A DNA stretch of 64,000 bases. Source: Mycobacterium sp. Aquia_216. GTDB lineage: Bacteria; Actinomycetota; Actinomycetes; Mycobacteriales; Mycobacteriaceae. The position numbers were made by a program, and so were the translations under genes. The notes under the pieces are model-generated. The model had not been told where the DNA came from, did not search any database, and was given only the letters and a program-made list of their open reading frames with translations. Location of the stretch: the NCBI RefSeq assembly GCF_026723865.1, contig NZ_CP113529.1, positions 5,146,001 through 5,210,000 on the forward strand. The letters run 5' to 3'. Shown piece by piece: positions 8,908 to 16,271 of this stretch (position 1 is the stretch's first letter; every line of letters starts with the position of its first letter).

Positions 8908-10002
8908 GTGCTCGCCCTGGACACGATGGTCCGCGAAAACCTCTTGATCTGTCCGCGCTGCGCCGCTCCGGTGCGTTCCGAGACCGGTTCCTGGCGATGC
9001 ACCAATAAGTCCTGTCGGTACGCCGACGATCCGTTCCCGGTCGTCTCCGGGGTACCGGCCTTGATCGATTTCGAGCACAGCGTGGTCAACGCCGACCGGT
9101 TGCGGGGTTCCGAGGGCGCCTCGGAGGTCGCCCGGTGGGGGCTCAACCGCGCACTGGCCGCGCTCGTACACCCCGCGAACACCACCGCTGCCGCCAGCGT
9201 GGCTCGGATGCTGGAGCTACTCCGGGCCGACGCCGCCACGGTCGGGTGGCGGCCCCGGATTCTGGTGATCGGAGGCGGCTCGCAGGGTGACGGCTTGGCG
9301 GAGCTCTACGCGGACCCGGATGTCGACCTCATCTCCTTCGACATCTACGCCAGCCCGTCGGTCCAATTCGTCGGCGACGGGCATGCGATCCCGCTGGCCG
9401 ACGGCTCCGTCGATGGCGTGATCATCCAGGCGGTGCTGCAGTACGTGCTCGAACCGACGGTGGTGGCAAAGGAGATCCACCGGGTGCTGAGTAGCCGGGG
9501 AATCGTTTACGCCGACTCGCCATTCATCCAGCAGGTCGCCGAGGGACCTTACGATTTGATGCGGTTCACCGACAGCGGGCAGCGCTACTTGTTCCGCGGG
9601 TTCGAACGCATCGACTCCGGGAGTGTGGCCGGCGCGGGCACCGCTTTGCGGTGGTCGATCGACTATTTCGTCCGGGCCCTCACCCGTTCCCGCCGGCTCG
9701 GCAGACTCGCTGTGCTGTGCTTCTTCTGGCTCAGCTGGACCGACCGCTTCCTCGACCCGAGACACACGATCGACGGTGCCAGCAGCGTGTTCTTCCTCGG
9801 CCGCAGGAGCGAGACCTCGATCACCGAGGCCGACATCATCGCCTACTACCAGGGCGCGATGGCGGGAATTTCACCCACGATTGCGCCTGACGAACTACCG
9901 GCCGACGTGCCGTGCCCCCAGTCGGACTCGAACCGACACTGGACGGATTTTAAGTCCGCTGCCTCTGCCAATTGGGCTATGGGGGCCCGGCGGCGAATCT
10001 AG
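8908..10002 (+). CDS. SAM-dependent methyltransferase with N-terminal zinc-ribbon-like motif
   Basis: The product has about 364 residues. Its N-terminus holds a Cys-rich knuckle (ICPRCAAP ... CTNKSCRY), as in methyltransferases of the 'CxxC then Methyltransf_11' type. The core follows: motif I VIGGGSQGDGLAEL, acidic ISFDIY, and DGHAIPLADGSVDGVIIQAVLQ, the typical Methyltransf_11 signature. The start is probably GTG 8908 (AAGG six bases upstream), with TTG 8905 and ATG 8926 as alternatives. The last quarter-hundred or so codons (about residues 336-360) are read antisense through the tRNA-Leu gene at 9913-9986, so the natural C-terminus may have been altered. Substrate unknown. Confidence 0.8.
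   Translation: MLALDTMVRENLLICPRCAAPVRSETGSWRCTNKSCRYADDPFPVVSGVPALIDFEHSVVNADRLRGSEGASEVARWGLNRALAALVHPANTTAAASVARMLELLRADAATVGWRPRILVIGGGSQGDGLAELYADPDVDLISFDIYASPSVQFVGDGHAIPLADGSVDGVIIQAVLQYVLEPTVVAKEIHRVLSSRGIVYADSPFIQQVAEGPYDLMRFTDSGQRYLFRGFERIDSGSVAGAGTALRWSIDYFVRALTRSRRLGRLAVLCFFWLSWTDRFLDPRHTIDGASSVFFLGRRSETSITEADIIAYYQGAMAGISPTIAPDELPADVPCPQSDSNRHWTDFKSAASANWAMGARRRI
9913..9986 (-). tRNA. tRNA-Leu (anticodon TAA)
   Basis: On the minus strand the acceptor arms GCCCCCA (5') and TGGGGGC (3') pair perfectly, with discriminator A. The anticodon stem-loop GGACTTAAAATCC gives anticodon TAA, decoding TTA leucine codons. The T-loop GGTTCGAGTCC is canonical. No CCA is encoded. The gene is 74 bases, which makes it short for a class II leucine tRNA: the variable region appears small. 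It lies wholly inside the antisense strand of the methyltransferase reading frame. Confidence 0.9.
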
Positions 10003-10344
10003 CGCGCGGGATCGAGGTCCGGGACACCGCGTCCCGCCGAAATGTGACCGAGTTCAGGGCGTGCGTGCGCGGCGTACTTCGCGTAAGATCCGCGCGCCGC
10101 GCGCCTTAGCGCTGTTCGGCCCTCAGCGACAGATGACACGGCCATGTCGGCCAATCGGACCTTGTTAAAACTGCCGGCGTAGGCGTTAAAACGCCGTAAA
10201 CGCCCGTCACCCACGCCCTTTCGATCGGGAAGTTGAGCGGTGAGGAAATTAGCCTTACGCCAGTACACAGGGGCTCGTACGCCACCACACAGGGTCGACC
10301 CCGCACATTGAGTCGACATGTTTCGAACACCAGAGGAGCAATGG
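10003..10344. promoter_or_regulatory. Leader region of the PE8 operon with a short palindrome
   Basis: This 342-base interval holds no convincing gene. At 10182-10195 GGCGTT and AACGCC form an inverted repeat around AA, within a run of repeated ACGCC/GGCGT words, which could be an operator. Further on, 10243-10256 is relatively AT-rich. The PE8 start is preceded by GAGGAG at 10333-10338. No sigma-factor consensus can be assigned with confidence. Confidence 0.4.
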
Positions 10345-11292
10345 ATGTCATTCCTGACAACAGTGACTGAAGAGTTGCTTGCCGCCCAGGGTCAGCTGGA
10401 AACGATCAATGCCAACCTGGCGGCGCAAAACGCGGGCGCCGCCGCGGCGACCACGGTTGTCGCGCCGGCGGCCCTCGATCCGGTATCGGCCCAGCAGGCG
10501 GGGATCTTCTCGGCGTTCGGCACCACGTACCAGACGACTGCCGGCGAGGCGCAGACCCAGCTGGAAACGTATGCGACCAACCTGGGCACCAGCTCCACCA
10601 GTTACAGCGACACCGAGGCCAACAACGCGGCGTCAGCACTGCTGCAGAGTGCCGACCCGACGCAACAAGTCAGCCTCCTGGCGGATCCGGTTTCGCAGGT
10701 CGCGGCTCCCGGTCCCGGCAGCACCGCCCTCGACTGGCTCCAGTACCTCCTCGGTGGAACCGGAAACTTCACCAACCCGACAATGCTGGGCGGCATCTTC
10801 GGCCTGTCGGGCAACGGGGCCAACATCCTGAACATCGGTGGCGGAAACTATGCCTCCGCCGCTTCCGCCCTCCTCGGTATGGCCGGTGGTGGTCTGCTTC
10901 CCGCCGGTAGTGACACGATCGGCGACGCCGCCGCCGCGGCCGGCGCCGCGGATCTCGCCGCCTCGACGTCCCCCATGCCGGTCGGCATGGGAGGAATGGG
11001 AGGCATGGGAGGCGCGATGCCGGTGGCCGCGGGCATTGGCCAGGGCACCCTGGTCGGCCAGCTGGCCGTACCGCCGAGCTGGGTTGGCGGCCAGGTGACT
11101 CCGGTGGTCGGTGCCACCGCCGCCCCGCTGCACACCGTGGGCTGGACCTCAGCGGCGCCGCCGGCCGCAACCGGCACGCCGATGGCCGGCATGCCCGGCA
11201 TGGTCACGGGCGCGGGACGCGCCTCCAGTGGCTTCGGTGCACCCCGCTACGGCGTCAAGCCGATCGTCATGCCGAAGCTGAAGGCCGTCTAG
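10345..11292 (+). CDS. PE8: PE family protein, PE8 ortholog
   Basis: The 315-residue protein starts MSFLTTVTEELLAAQGQLE, a divergent PE domain of about 95 residues, and carries the ESX secretion motif YxxxD/E at Y87-E91 (YSDTE). After a Gly/Ala/Met-rich linker with GMGGMGGMGG, the C-terminus has a PPE-SVP-like block (VPPSWVGG) and ends APRYGVKPIVMPK. In M. tuberculosis PE8 pairs with PPE15, is chaperoned by EspG5 and uses ESX-5. The operon order PE8-PPE15-esxJ-esxI matches Rv1040c-Rv1037c. ATG 10345 follows GAGGAG; a frame start at 10318 lacks a ribosome-binding site and was rejected. Confidence 0.92.
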   Translation: MSFLTTVTEELLAAQGQLETINANLAAQNAGAAAATTVVAPAALDPVSAQQAGIFSAFGTTYQTTAGEAQTQLETYATNLGTSSTSYSDTEANNAASALLQSADPTQQVSLLADPVSQVAAPGPGSTALDWLQYLLGGTGNFTNPTMLGGIFGLSGNGANILNIGGGNYASAASALLGMAGGGLLPAGSDTIGDAAAAAGAADLAASTSPMPVGMGGMGGMGGAMPVAAGIGQGTLVGQLAVPPSWVGGQVTPVVGATAAPLHTVGWTSAAPPAATGTPMAGMPGMVTGAGRASSGFGAPRYGVKPIVMPKLKAV

Positions 11293-11352
11293 GCGCGGTC
11301 ACGGTCATCCACGAAGAAGCGACATCAGAACCTAAAGGGAGCGGGAAAAGAA

Positions 11353-12534
11353 ATGGTTTTTGACTTTGCAGCACTACCGCCGGAGATCACCTCGACGCTC
11401 GTGTGGAGCGGGCCGGGCTCGGCGCCACTGATGGCTGCCGCAACCGCGTACGCCAACCTCGCCGCCGAGGTGAGCACCACGGCAACCTCGTGGGATTCGA
11501 TCATCTCGTCGCTGACGACCGACCAGTGGACGGGTGGTGGGGCGTCAGCGGCGGCAGCCGCTGCCCAGCCGATCGTGACGTACCTGACCGACACGGCGAC
11601 CGCACTCGAGCAGGCGGGCTCCGCTGCCTCGGCATCGGCGGCCGCTTTCGAGGCGGCGCACGCGGCGGTGGTAAACCCAGCACTCGTCTTTACCAACCGC
11701 GCGGAGTTCGCGGCCGCGCTCGCGGCGGTCCCGTTCAGCCTCCCGCAGCTCATGGAATTGGAGGTCGAGTACAACGAGATGTGGGTCCAGGACGCCACCG
11801 CCATGAGCGGGTATCAGGCCGCGTCCGAGGCGGCCGCCGGGCTGATACAGCCGGTCACGCCGCTGGCCTCGACCGTCGACCCGGGCGGCCCGGCTCTGCT
11901 CGCGGCCAACGACGCGCTGCAGCCGGCGGCCGACGTCCAGGCGTTGGACGTGAGCTCGTTGGCCGACGCATTGCAAGCCATCGCGCCGCCGTTTGCCAGC
12001 AACAACATCCTGCAGTCGATCGACGGCTTGCTCGGCACTCCTGCCTTCTTCAACGGCGTCAACGGCGCGGTCAACACCTCGGCATGGTTCGTCATGACCG
12101 CCATCCCGACCGCAGTCTCGCTGGGCCACACTCTTGCCAGCGCCGCGGTCCCGGCGGCCGCGGTCAGTGACGTGGTACCGGCCGGTGCGGGCGGCGTCAT
12201 CGAAGGCGCCGTGGTCAGCTCGGTGAGCCCGGCGGGCATGGGTGCGGGCGGCTTGGGCTCCGCGGCGTCGGCGAGCCTCGGTGGGGCGTCCACCGTGAGC
12301 AAGCTTTCGGTGCCGGCCAGCTGGGCGGCGAACGCCAACCCTGCGACGGAGTTGACGGCGGCGACCGCGCCGCTCGAGGGCTCGGGCTGGACCGCCGCCA
12401 CCGAGGAGGCCGGGGGCATGGGTGCACCCGGTATGCCGGGAATGGTCGGAGGAGCCAAGGGCGCCGGCGCTTACGGTGCGGGGCCACGGTACGGCACCAA
12501 GCCGATTGTCATGCCCAAGCAGGTCTGCGTGTGA
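11353..12534 (+). CDS. PPE15: PPE family protein (PPE-SVP type), PPE15 ortholog
   Basis: The 393-residue protein has the N-terminal PPE signature (FAALPPEITS, residues 5-14) and the WxG turn at W59 (QWTGG) at the tip of the helical bundle, where EspG and PE partners dock. The C-terminal portion contains the SVP-type motif LSVPASWAAN and ends GPRYGTKPIVMPKQ, closely echoing the C-terminus of the PE8 product just upstream. It forms a heterodimer with PE8 and is an ESX-5 substrate in M. tuberculosis. It begins 60 bases after PE8 with AAAGGGAG upstream, so the pair is surely co-transcribed. Confidence 0.93.
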   Translation: MVFDFAALPPEITSTLVWSGPGSAPLMAAATAYANLAAEVSTTATSWDSIISSLTTDQWTGGGASAAAAAAQPIVTYLTDTATALEQAGSAASASAAAFEAAHAAVVNPALVFTNRAEFAAALAAVPFSLPQLMELEVEYNEMWVQDATAMSGYQAASEAAAGLIQPVTPLASTVDPGGPALLAANDALQPAADVQALDVSSLADALQAIAPPFASNNILQSIDGLLGTPAFFNGVNGAVNTSAWFVMTAIPTAVSLGHTLASAAVPAAAVSDVVPAGAGGVIEGAVVSSVSPAGMGAGGLGSAASASLGGASTVSKLSVPASWAANANPATELTAATAPLEGSGWTAATEEAGGMGAPGMPGMVGGAKGAGAYGAGPRYGTKPIVMPKQVCV

Positions 12535-12685
12535 CGCGCAAAATAAGGGTCACATGTCACGCGTTGGAGGCTGGCAGTTAACCGCTAAGCCGTAATCTAT
12601 CCGCTGCGCGGCTACCACCGCACCGAGACCAATCACCAAAACTTCCACTGTCCGAAGGCATCAACCAACAAAGGAGAAAAGCACC

Positions 12686-12982
12686 ATGGCTACACGTTTC
12701 ATGACTGACCCGCACGCGATGCGGGCAATGGCAGGCCGCTTCGAGATGCACGCCCAGACGGTGTCCGACGAGGCTCGCAAGATGTGGGCGTCCTCGATGA
12801 ACATCGCCGGCGCGGGCTGGAGTGGTCAGGCCCAGGCGACGTCCTACGACACCATGGGTCAGATGAACCAGGCGTTCACCAACATCGTCAACATGCTTCA
12901 CGGCGTGCGTGACGGACTCATCCGGGACGCGAACAACTACGAGACGCAAGAGCAGGCCTCGCAGCAGTCCCTCAGCCACTAA
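12686..12982 (+). CDS. esxJ: ESAT-6-like protein EsxJ (WXG100, CFP-10-like partner)
   Basis: The 98-residue protein has the same length as EsxJ (Rv1038c) and near-identical features: start [15 protein letters not shown] turn at W45-G47, and the C-terminal YxxxE secretion signal Y85-E89 (YETQE). It belongs to the subfamily duplicated from ESX-5 esxM. It is expected to dimerise with EsxI and be exported through ESX-5. ATG 12686 follows AAAGGAG at a good distance. The 151-base gap from PPE15 may contain a separate promoter; no clear consensus is visible. Confidence 0.94.
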   Translation: MATRFMTDPHAMRAMAGRFEMHAQTVSDEARKMWASSMNIAGAGWSGQAQATSYDTMGQMNQAFTNIVNMLHGVRDGLIRDANNYETQEQASQQSLSH

Positions 12983-13032
12983 TCGCGAAACTCGCAGTTT
13001 CCCAACACTTTTAACTCAGGAGGAAGTAGACA

Positions 13033-13317
13033 ATGTCGATCAATTACCAGTTCGGAGACGTCGATGCGCACGGCGCGCTGATCCGCGCGCAGGCCGCTTC
13101 GTTGGAGGCCGAGCACCAGGCCATCGTCCGCGATGTGCTTGCTGCCGGTGATTTTTGGGGCGGTTCCGGTTCGGTGGCTTGCCAGGAGTTCATCACCCAG
13201 TTGGGTCGTAACTTCCAGGTGATCTACGAGCAGGCCAACCAGCACGGGCAGAAGGTGCAGAGCGCCGGCAACAACATGGCCAGCACTGACAGCGCCGTCG
13301 GGTCCAGCTGGGCCTGA
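13033..13317 (+). CDS. esxI: ESAT-6-like protein EsxI (WXG100)
   Basis: The 94-residue protein matches the Mtb9.9/EsxN subfamily: it begins MSINYQFGDVDAHGALIRAQ and has the WGG turn at W42-G44. It is the ESAT-6-like partner of EsxJ, encoded 50 bases upstream, and is preceded by AGGAGG. Members are immunodominant ESX-5 substrates in M. tuberculosis. The paralogs esxI, esxL, esxN, esxO and esxV differ by few residues, so the letter is assigned by position after esxJ. A strong terminator follows 16 bases after the stop. Confidence 0.93.
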   Translation: MSINYQFGDVDAHGALIRAQAASLEAEHQAIVRDVLAAGDFWGGSGSVACQEFITQLGRNFQVIYEQANQHGQKVQSAGNNMASTDSAVGSSWA

Positions 13318-13333
13318 CACCCCCTCGTTTCAA

Positions 13334-13367
13334 CCGGGGCCGCACACCTCTTGGTGTGCGGCCCCGG
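13334..13367 (+). terminator. Intrinsic-type terminator hairpin after esxI
   Basis: A perfect 15-bp stem (CCGGGGCCGCACACC paired with its complement) closes a TCTT loop and is followed by TGTTTGTG. The T-run is short, as usual in mycobacteria. It ends the PE8-PPE15-esxJ-esxI unit and insulates trcR. Confidence 0.88.
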
Positions 13368-13496
13368 TGTTTGTGCGACACACCCCAGCCGGCGCAACCT
13401 GGTCGCCGGCGACGGGCACCCCAACGAGGGCCCGGGCGCCTTCTTTCGCGAGCCGAATCCGGTTGTCGGCGAGACTCGTTGGTAGACAACATGATT

Positions 13497-13595
13497 TTCA
13501 AGCAAGGCCGCGCGGCACGGGATTCAAGACTTCGCAAGATTTGAGAACTCTATGAACCCCGTGACAAGTGCATATGCGCTTTGCGAGAATTCAAG
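13497..13595 (+). promoter_or_regulatory. Candidate trcR promoter region with three TTCAAG repeats
   Basis: Three copies of TTCAAG occur at 13497-13502, 13523-13528 and 13590-13595 in the AT-richer stretch just upstream of trcR. TrcR of M. tuberculosis autoregulates through an AT-rich sequence, so these repeats are candidates for that operator. Which bases are contacted cannot be told from the sequence. Confidence 0.4.
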
Positions 13596-13598
13596 AAC

Positions 13599-14372
13599 AT
13601 GACCGCAATGTCGGGATACGCGGGTAGCCAGCGACCGCGCCAAGCCATTCTTGGGCAGCTGCCCAGGATCTATCGTGCTGACGGATCACCGATCCGGGTT
13701 TTGCTGGTGGACGATGAGCCGGCGCTGACCAATCTGGTCAAGATGGCCCTGCACTACGAGGGCTGGGTGGTGGAAATCGCCCACAACGGACGCGAAGCGC
13801 TGGCCAAATTCGACCGGGTGACGCCCGACGTGCTGGTCCTCGACATCATGCTGCCCGACATGGATGGCCTGCGCATTCTGCAGCGGATCCGCGAATCCGA
13901 CGTCTACACCCCCACGCTGTTTTTGACCGCGCGCGATTCGGTCATGGACCGGGTCACCGGCCTCACCGCGGGCGCCGACGACTACATGACCAAGCCGTTC
14001 AGTCTCGAAGAGCTGGTCGCACGCCTGCGCGGATTGCTGCGCCGCTCCAGCCAACTGTCGCCACCGGCCGCCGAAGCACTCAAGGTCGGCGATCTTCGGC
14101 TCGACACCGCCAGCCGCGAAGTCACCCGAGACGGCACGCCGATATCGCTGTCGTCGACCGAGTTCGAGTTGCTGCGCTTCCTGATGCGCAACCCGCGCCG
14201 CGCCCTGAGCCGCACCGAAATCCTCGACCGGGTCTGGAACTACGACTTCGCCGGGCGCACCAGCATCGTCGACCTCTACATCTCGTACCTGCGAAAGAAA
14301 ATCGACTCCGGCCGCGAGCCGATGATCCACACCGTCCGAGGTGTTGGATACATGCTGCGGCCCTCGGAATGA
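13599..14372 (+). CDS. trcR: Two-component response regulator TrcR
   Basis: OmpR/PhoB-class regulator of 257 residues, the same length as M. tuberculosis TrcR. The receiver domain has the acidic pair in LLVDDE, phospho-acceptor Asp82 (VLDIMLPD) and Lys132 (TKPF). The C-terminal winged helix contains SSTEFELLRFLMRNP and the DNA-contacting RTSIVDLYISYLRKKID. The N-terminal 30-residue extension (MTAMSGYAGSQRPRQAI) is characteristic of TrcR. ATG 13599 was chosen over 13581 for that match. TrcR activates itself and represses Rv1057, whose ortholog is at 1106-2257. The stop overlaps the trcS start by 4 bases (ATGA), implying translational coupling. Confidence 0.95.
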   Translation: MTAMSGYAGSQRPRQAILGQLPRIYRADGSPIRVLLVDDEPALTNLVKMALHYEGWVVEIAHNGREALAKFDRVTPDVLVLDIMLPDMDGLRILQRIRESDVYTPTLFLTARDSVMDRVTGLTAGADDYMTKPFSLEELVARLRGLLRRSSQLSPPAAEALKVGDLRLDTASREVTRDGTPISLSSTEFELLRFLMRNPRRALSRTEILDRVWNYDFAGRTSIVDLYISYLRKKIDSGREPMIHTVRGVGYMLRPSE

Positions 14373-15877
14373 CGGGCCAACGCAACACCCCTTTCTGGTT
14401 GCCCCGGTCGCTTCGCCGTCAATTGCTGATCGGTGTATTGGGCGTTGTCACAGTGGTATTGGTGTCCGTGGGTGTGGTCTCGGTACTCAGCCTGCGCGGC
14501 TACGTCACCGCGCTCAGCGACGCCGACGTCGCCGAATCCCTTGACGCATTGCACAACTCGTACACGCGATACCACAACGGCGAGCACACCTCGGCACATC
14601 GCCGCACTCCGCCGATAGCCGAGGCGATGCTCGAGTTCACCGGGCAGACGCCGGGCAACCTGATCGCCGTTGTGCACAACGGCGTCGTCATCGGCTCCGC
14701 GGTGTTCTCCGAGGACCAACCAAAACCCGCGCCGCCCGACGTCATTCGCGCCATCGAAGCGCAGTCCTGGGCCGATGCGCCGCCCCGCACGGTACGGCTC
14801 GGCAGCCTCGGCGCCTACCGCGTCGACAGCCGCGCCGACGGATCCGACCTGCTGATCGTCGGCATGTCGGTGAAGCTGGCCGACCAGATCATGGCCCGCA
14901 AGTACATCACCACCAGCCTGCTGGTCGCGGCCGCGCTGATGATCACCGCGGGACTCACGGTGTGGGTGGTCGGCTACACACTTCGCCCGCTGCGCCGGGT
15001 CGCCGCGACCGCCGCGGAAGTCGCGGCGATGCCCCTCACCGGCGACGAACACCGGATCAGCGTCCGGGTCCGGCAGGAAGACACCGACCCGGACAACGAA
15101 GTCGGGATCGTCGGACACACGCTGAACCGCTTGCTGGACAACGTGGATGGCGCGCTGGCGCATCGGGTCGATTCCGACATGCGGATGCGGCAATTCCTCA
15201 CCGACGCCAGCCACGAGCTGAGGACCCCGCTGGCGGCGATTCAGGGCTACGCGGAGCTGACCCGCCAGGACAGTTCGGCGTTACCGCCGACGACCGAGTA
15301 CGCGCTGGCGCGCATCGAATCGGAAGCACGCAGGATGGCCTTGCTCGTCGAGGAACTGCTACTGCTCTCGCGCCTGGGCGAGGGCGAGGACCTGCAGAGC
15401 GAAGATGTCGACCTGGCCGAGCTGGTCATCAACGCGGTGAACGACGCCGCGGCCGCGGCGCCGACACACCATTGGGTCAAAGACCTGCCCGACGAACCGG
15501 TCTGGGTCCGTGGGGATCATGCCCGGTTGCATCAGCTGGTCAGCAATCTGCACAGCAATGCCCGGTTGCACACGCCGCCCGGCGTCACGGTCACCACCGC
15601 AATCACCTGTCAGCGCAGCGATCCCGACGTGCCGCACGCCGAACTGACCGTCGCCGACGACGGGCCCGGCATCGACGCGGATCTGCTCCCCCGGTTGTTC
15701 GAGCGATTCGTCCGCGCGAGCACCTCCCGGTCCGACGGGTCGGGCATCGGACTGGGCCTGGCCATCGTCAGTTCGATCGTCAAGGCCCACCACGGCTCGG
15801 TCAGCGCCGAATACGCGAACGGCCGAACGGTCTTCCGGGTGCGGCTGCCGATGATCGACAAACCGGGCGTCGACTAG
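14369..15877 (+). CDS. trcS: Sensor histidine kinase TrcS
   Basis: The 502-residue kinase has transmembrane helices near residues 20-42 and 182-204, framing an extracytoplasmic sensor of about 140 residues. HAMP follows (YTLRPLRRVAATAAEVAAMP), then the dimerisation and phospho-acceptor helix with His282 (DASHELRTPLAAI). The ATPase domain has N-box NLHSNARLHTPPG, G1 VADDGPGIDADLLPRLFERF and G2 GSGIGLGLAIV. It phosphorylates TrcR. The sensed signal is unknown. The ATG overlaps the trcR stop. Confidence 0.95.
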   Translation: MTGQRNTPFWLPRSLRRQLLIGVLGVVTVVLVSVGVVSVLSLRGYVTALSDADVAESLDALHNSYTRYHNGEHTSAHRRTPPIAEAMLEFTGQTPGNLIAVVHNGVVIGSAVFSEDQPKPAPPDVIRAIEAQSWADAPPRTVRLGSLGAYRVDSRADGSDLLIVGMSVKLADQIMARKYITTSLLVAAALMITAGLTVWVVGYTLRPLRRVAATAAEVAAMPLTGDEHRISVRVRQEDTDPDNEVGIVGHTLNRLLDNVDGALAHRVDSDMRMRQFLTDASHELRTPLAAIQGYAELTRQDSSALPPTTEYALARIESEARRMALLVEELLLLSRLGEGEDLQSEDVDLAELVINAVNDAAAAAPTHHWVKDLPDEPVWVRGDHARLHQLVSNLHSNARLHTPPGVTVTTAITCQRSDPDVPHAELTVADDGPGIDADLLPRLFERFVRASTSRSDGSGIGLGLAIVSSIVKAHHGSVSAEYANGRTVFRVRLPMIDKPGVD

Positions 15878-16107
15878 CGCGCCCATCCCGGTGCAAACCG
15901 GGGTTGGTGAGACACGCGACACAGACGAGGCCGGCAAAGGTCAGGAAGACCGCAAAAGTGGCGGTCAAGTCGTAAAGAAAACGTTAAGGGCGAACGTCGT
16001 GGACCGCGATCGGGCCTAGCCTCAAACCTGTCCTCCTCACCCGAGGTCAAGTTACTGTTGCCCCAGAACGACCAGCATCAATTCGGTCGTCAAACGAGAG
16101 ACAAAAA
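15878..16107 (+). promoter_or_regulatory. Candidate kdp promoter region
   Basis: The 230 bases between trcS and the first kdp ORF contain an inverted repeat GACCGC (15948-15953) and GCGGTC (15961-15966), followed at once by the AT-rich stretch TCGTAAAGAAAACGTTAAGG. This is the most plausible KdpE operator zone, or the repeat may instead end trcS transcripts. No sigma consensus is certain. Confidence 0.4.
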
Positions 16108-16185
16108 ATGTCTGTGGTGATTTACCTCCTGCTGACTGTGGCAGTGTTCGCCGCGCTCGGCCTCACGCTGAGGCTGGGATCGTGA
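16108..16185 (+). CDS. 25-residue single-helix membrane peptide at the head of the kdp operon
   Basis: This small ORF encodes [20 protein letters not shown] plus a short LRLGS tail: one hydrophobic helix and nothing else. ATG 16108 has GAGAG about 7 bases upstream. Its TGA overlaps the GTG start of kdpF by 4 bases (GTGA), so it appears translationally coupled to kdpF. It is not KdpF itself, which follows and has the usual ending. It resembles KdpF in size and topology and could be a second accessory peptide of the Kdp complex or a leader peptide. Function unknown. Confidence 0.65.
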   Translation: MSVVIYLLLTVAVFAALGLTLRLGS

Positions 16186-16271
16186 GCACCGCCAACACGG
16201 TGGGCCTCATTCTGTCCGTCCTGATTGCACTGTTACTCGGTGCTGCCCTGATGTTTCCGGAGCGGTTCTGA
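16182..16271 (+). CDS. kdpF: Potassium-transporting ATPase subunit KdpF
   Basis: The 29-residue peptide starts with GTG ([20 protein letters not shown]) and ends in ALMFPERF, close to the M. tuberculosis KdpF ending LLFPEKF. KdpF is a one-helix subunit that stabilises the KdpABC complex. Its stop TGA shares one base with the kdpA ATG (TGATG), and its start overlaps the upstream 25-residue ORF. Size and position are typical; it is too short for most automatic gene callers. Confidence 0.9.
   Translation: MSTANTVGLILSVLIALLLGAALMFPERF

Noticed and set aside
10341..10343. ATG at 10341 as a PE8 start
   Set aside because: It is out of frame with PE8; the in-frame ATG at 10345 gives the conserved MSFLTTV start.
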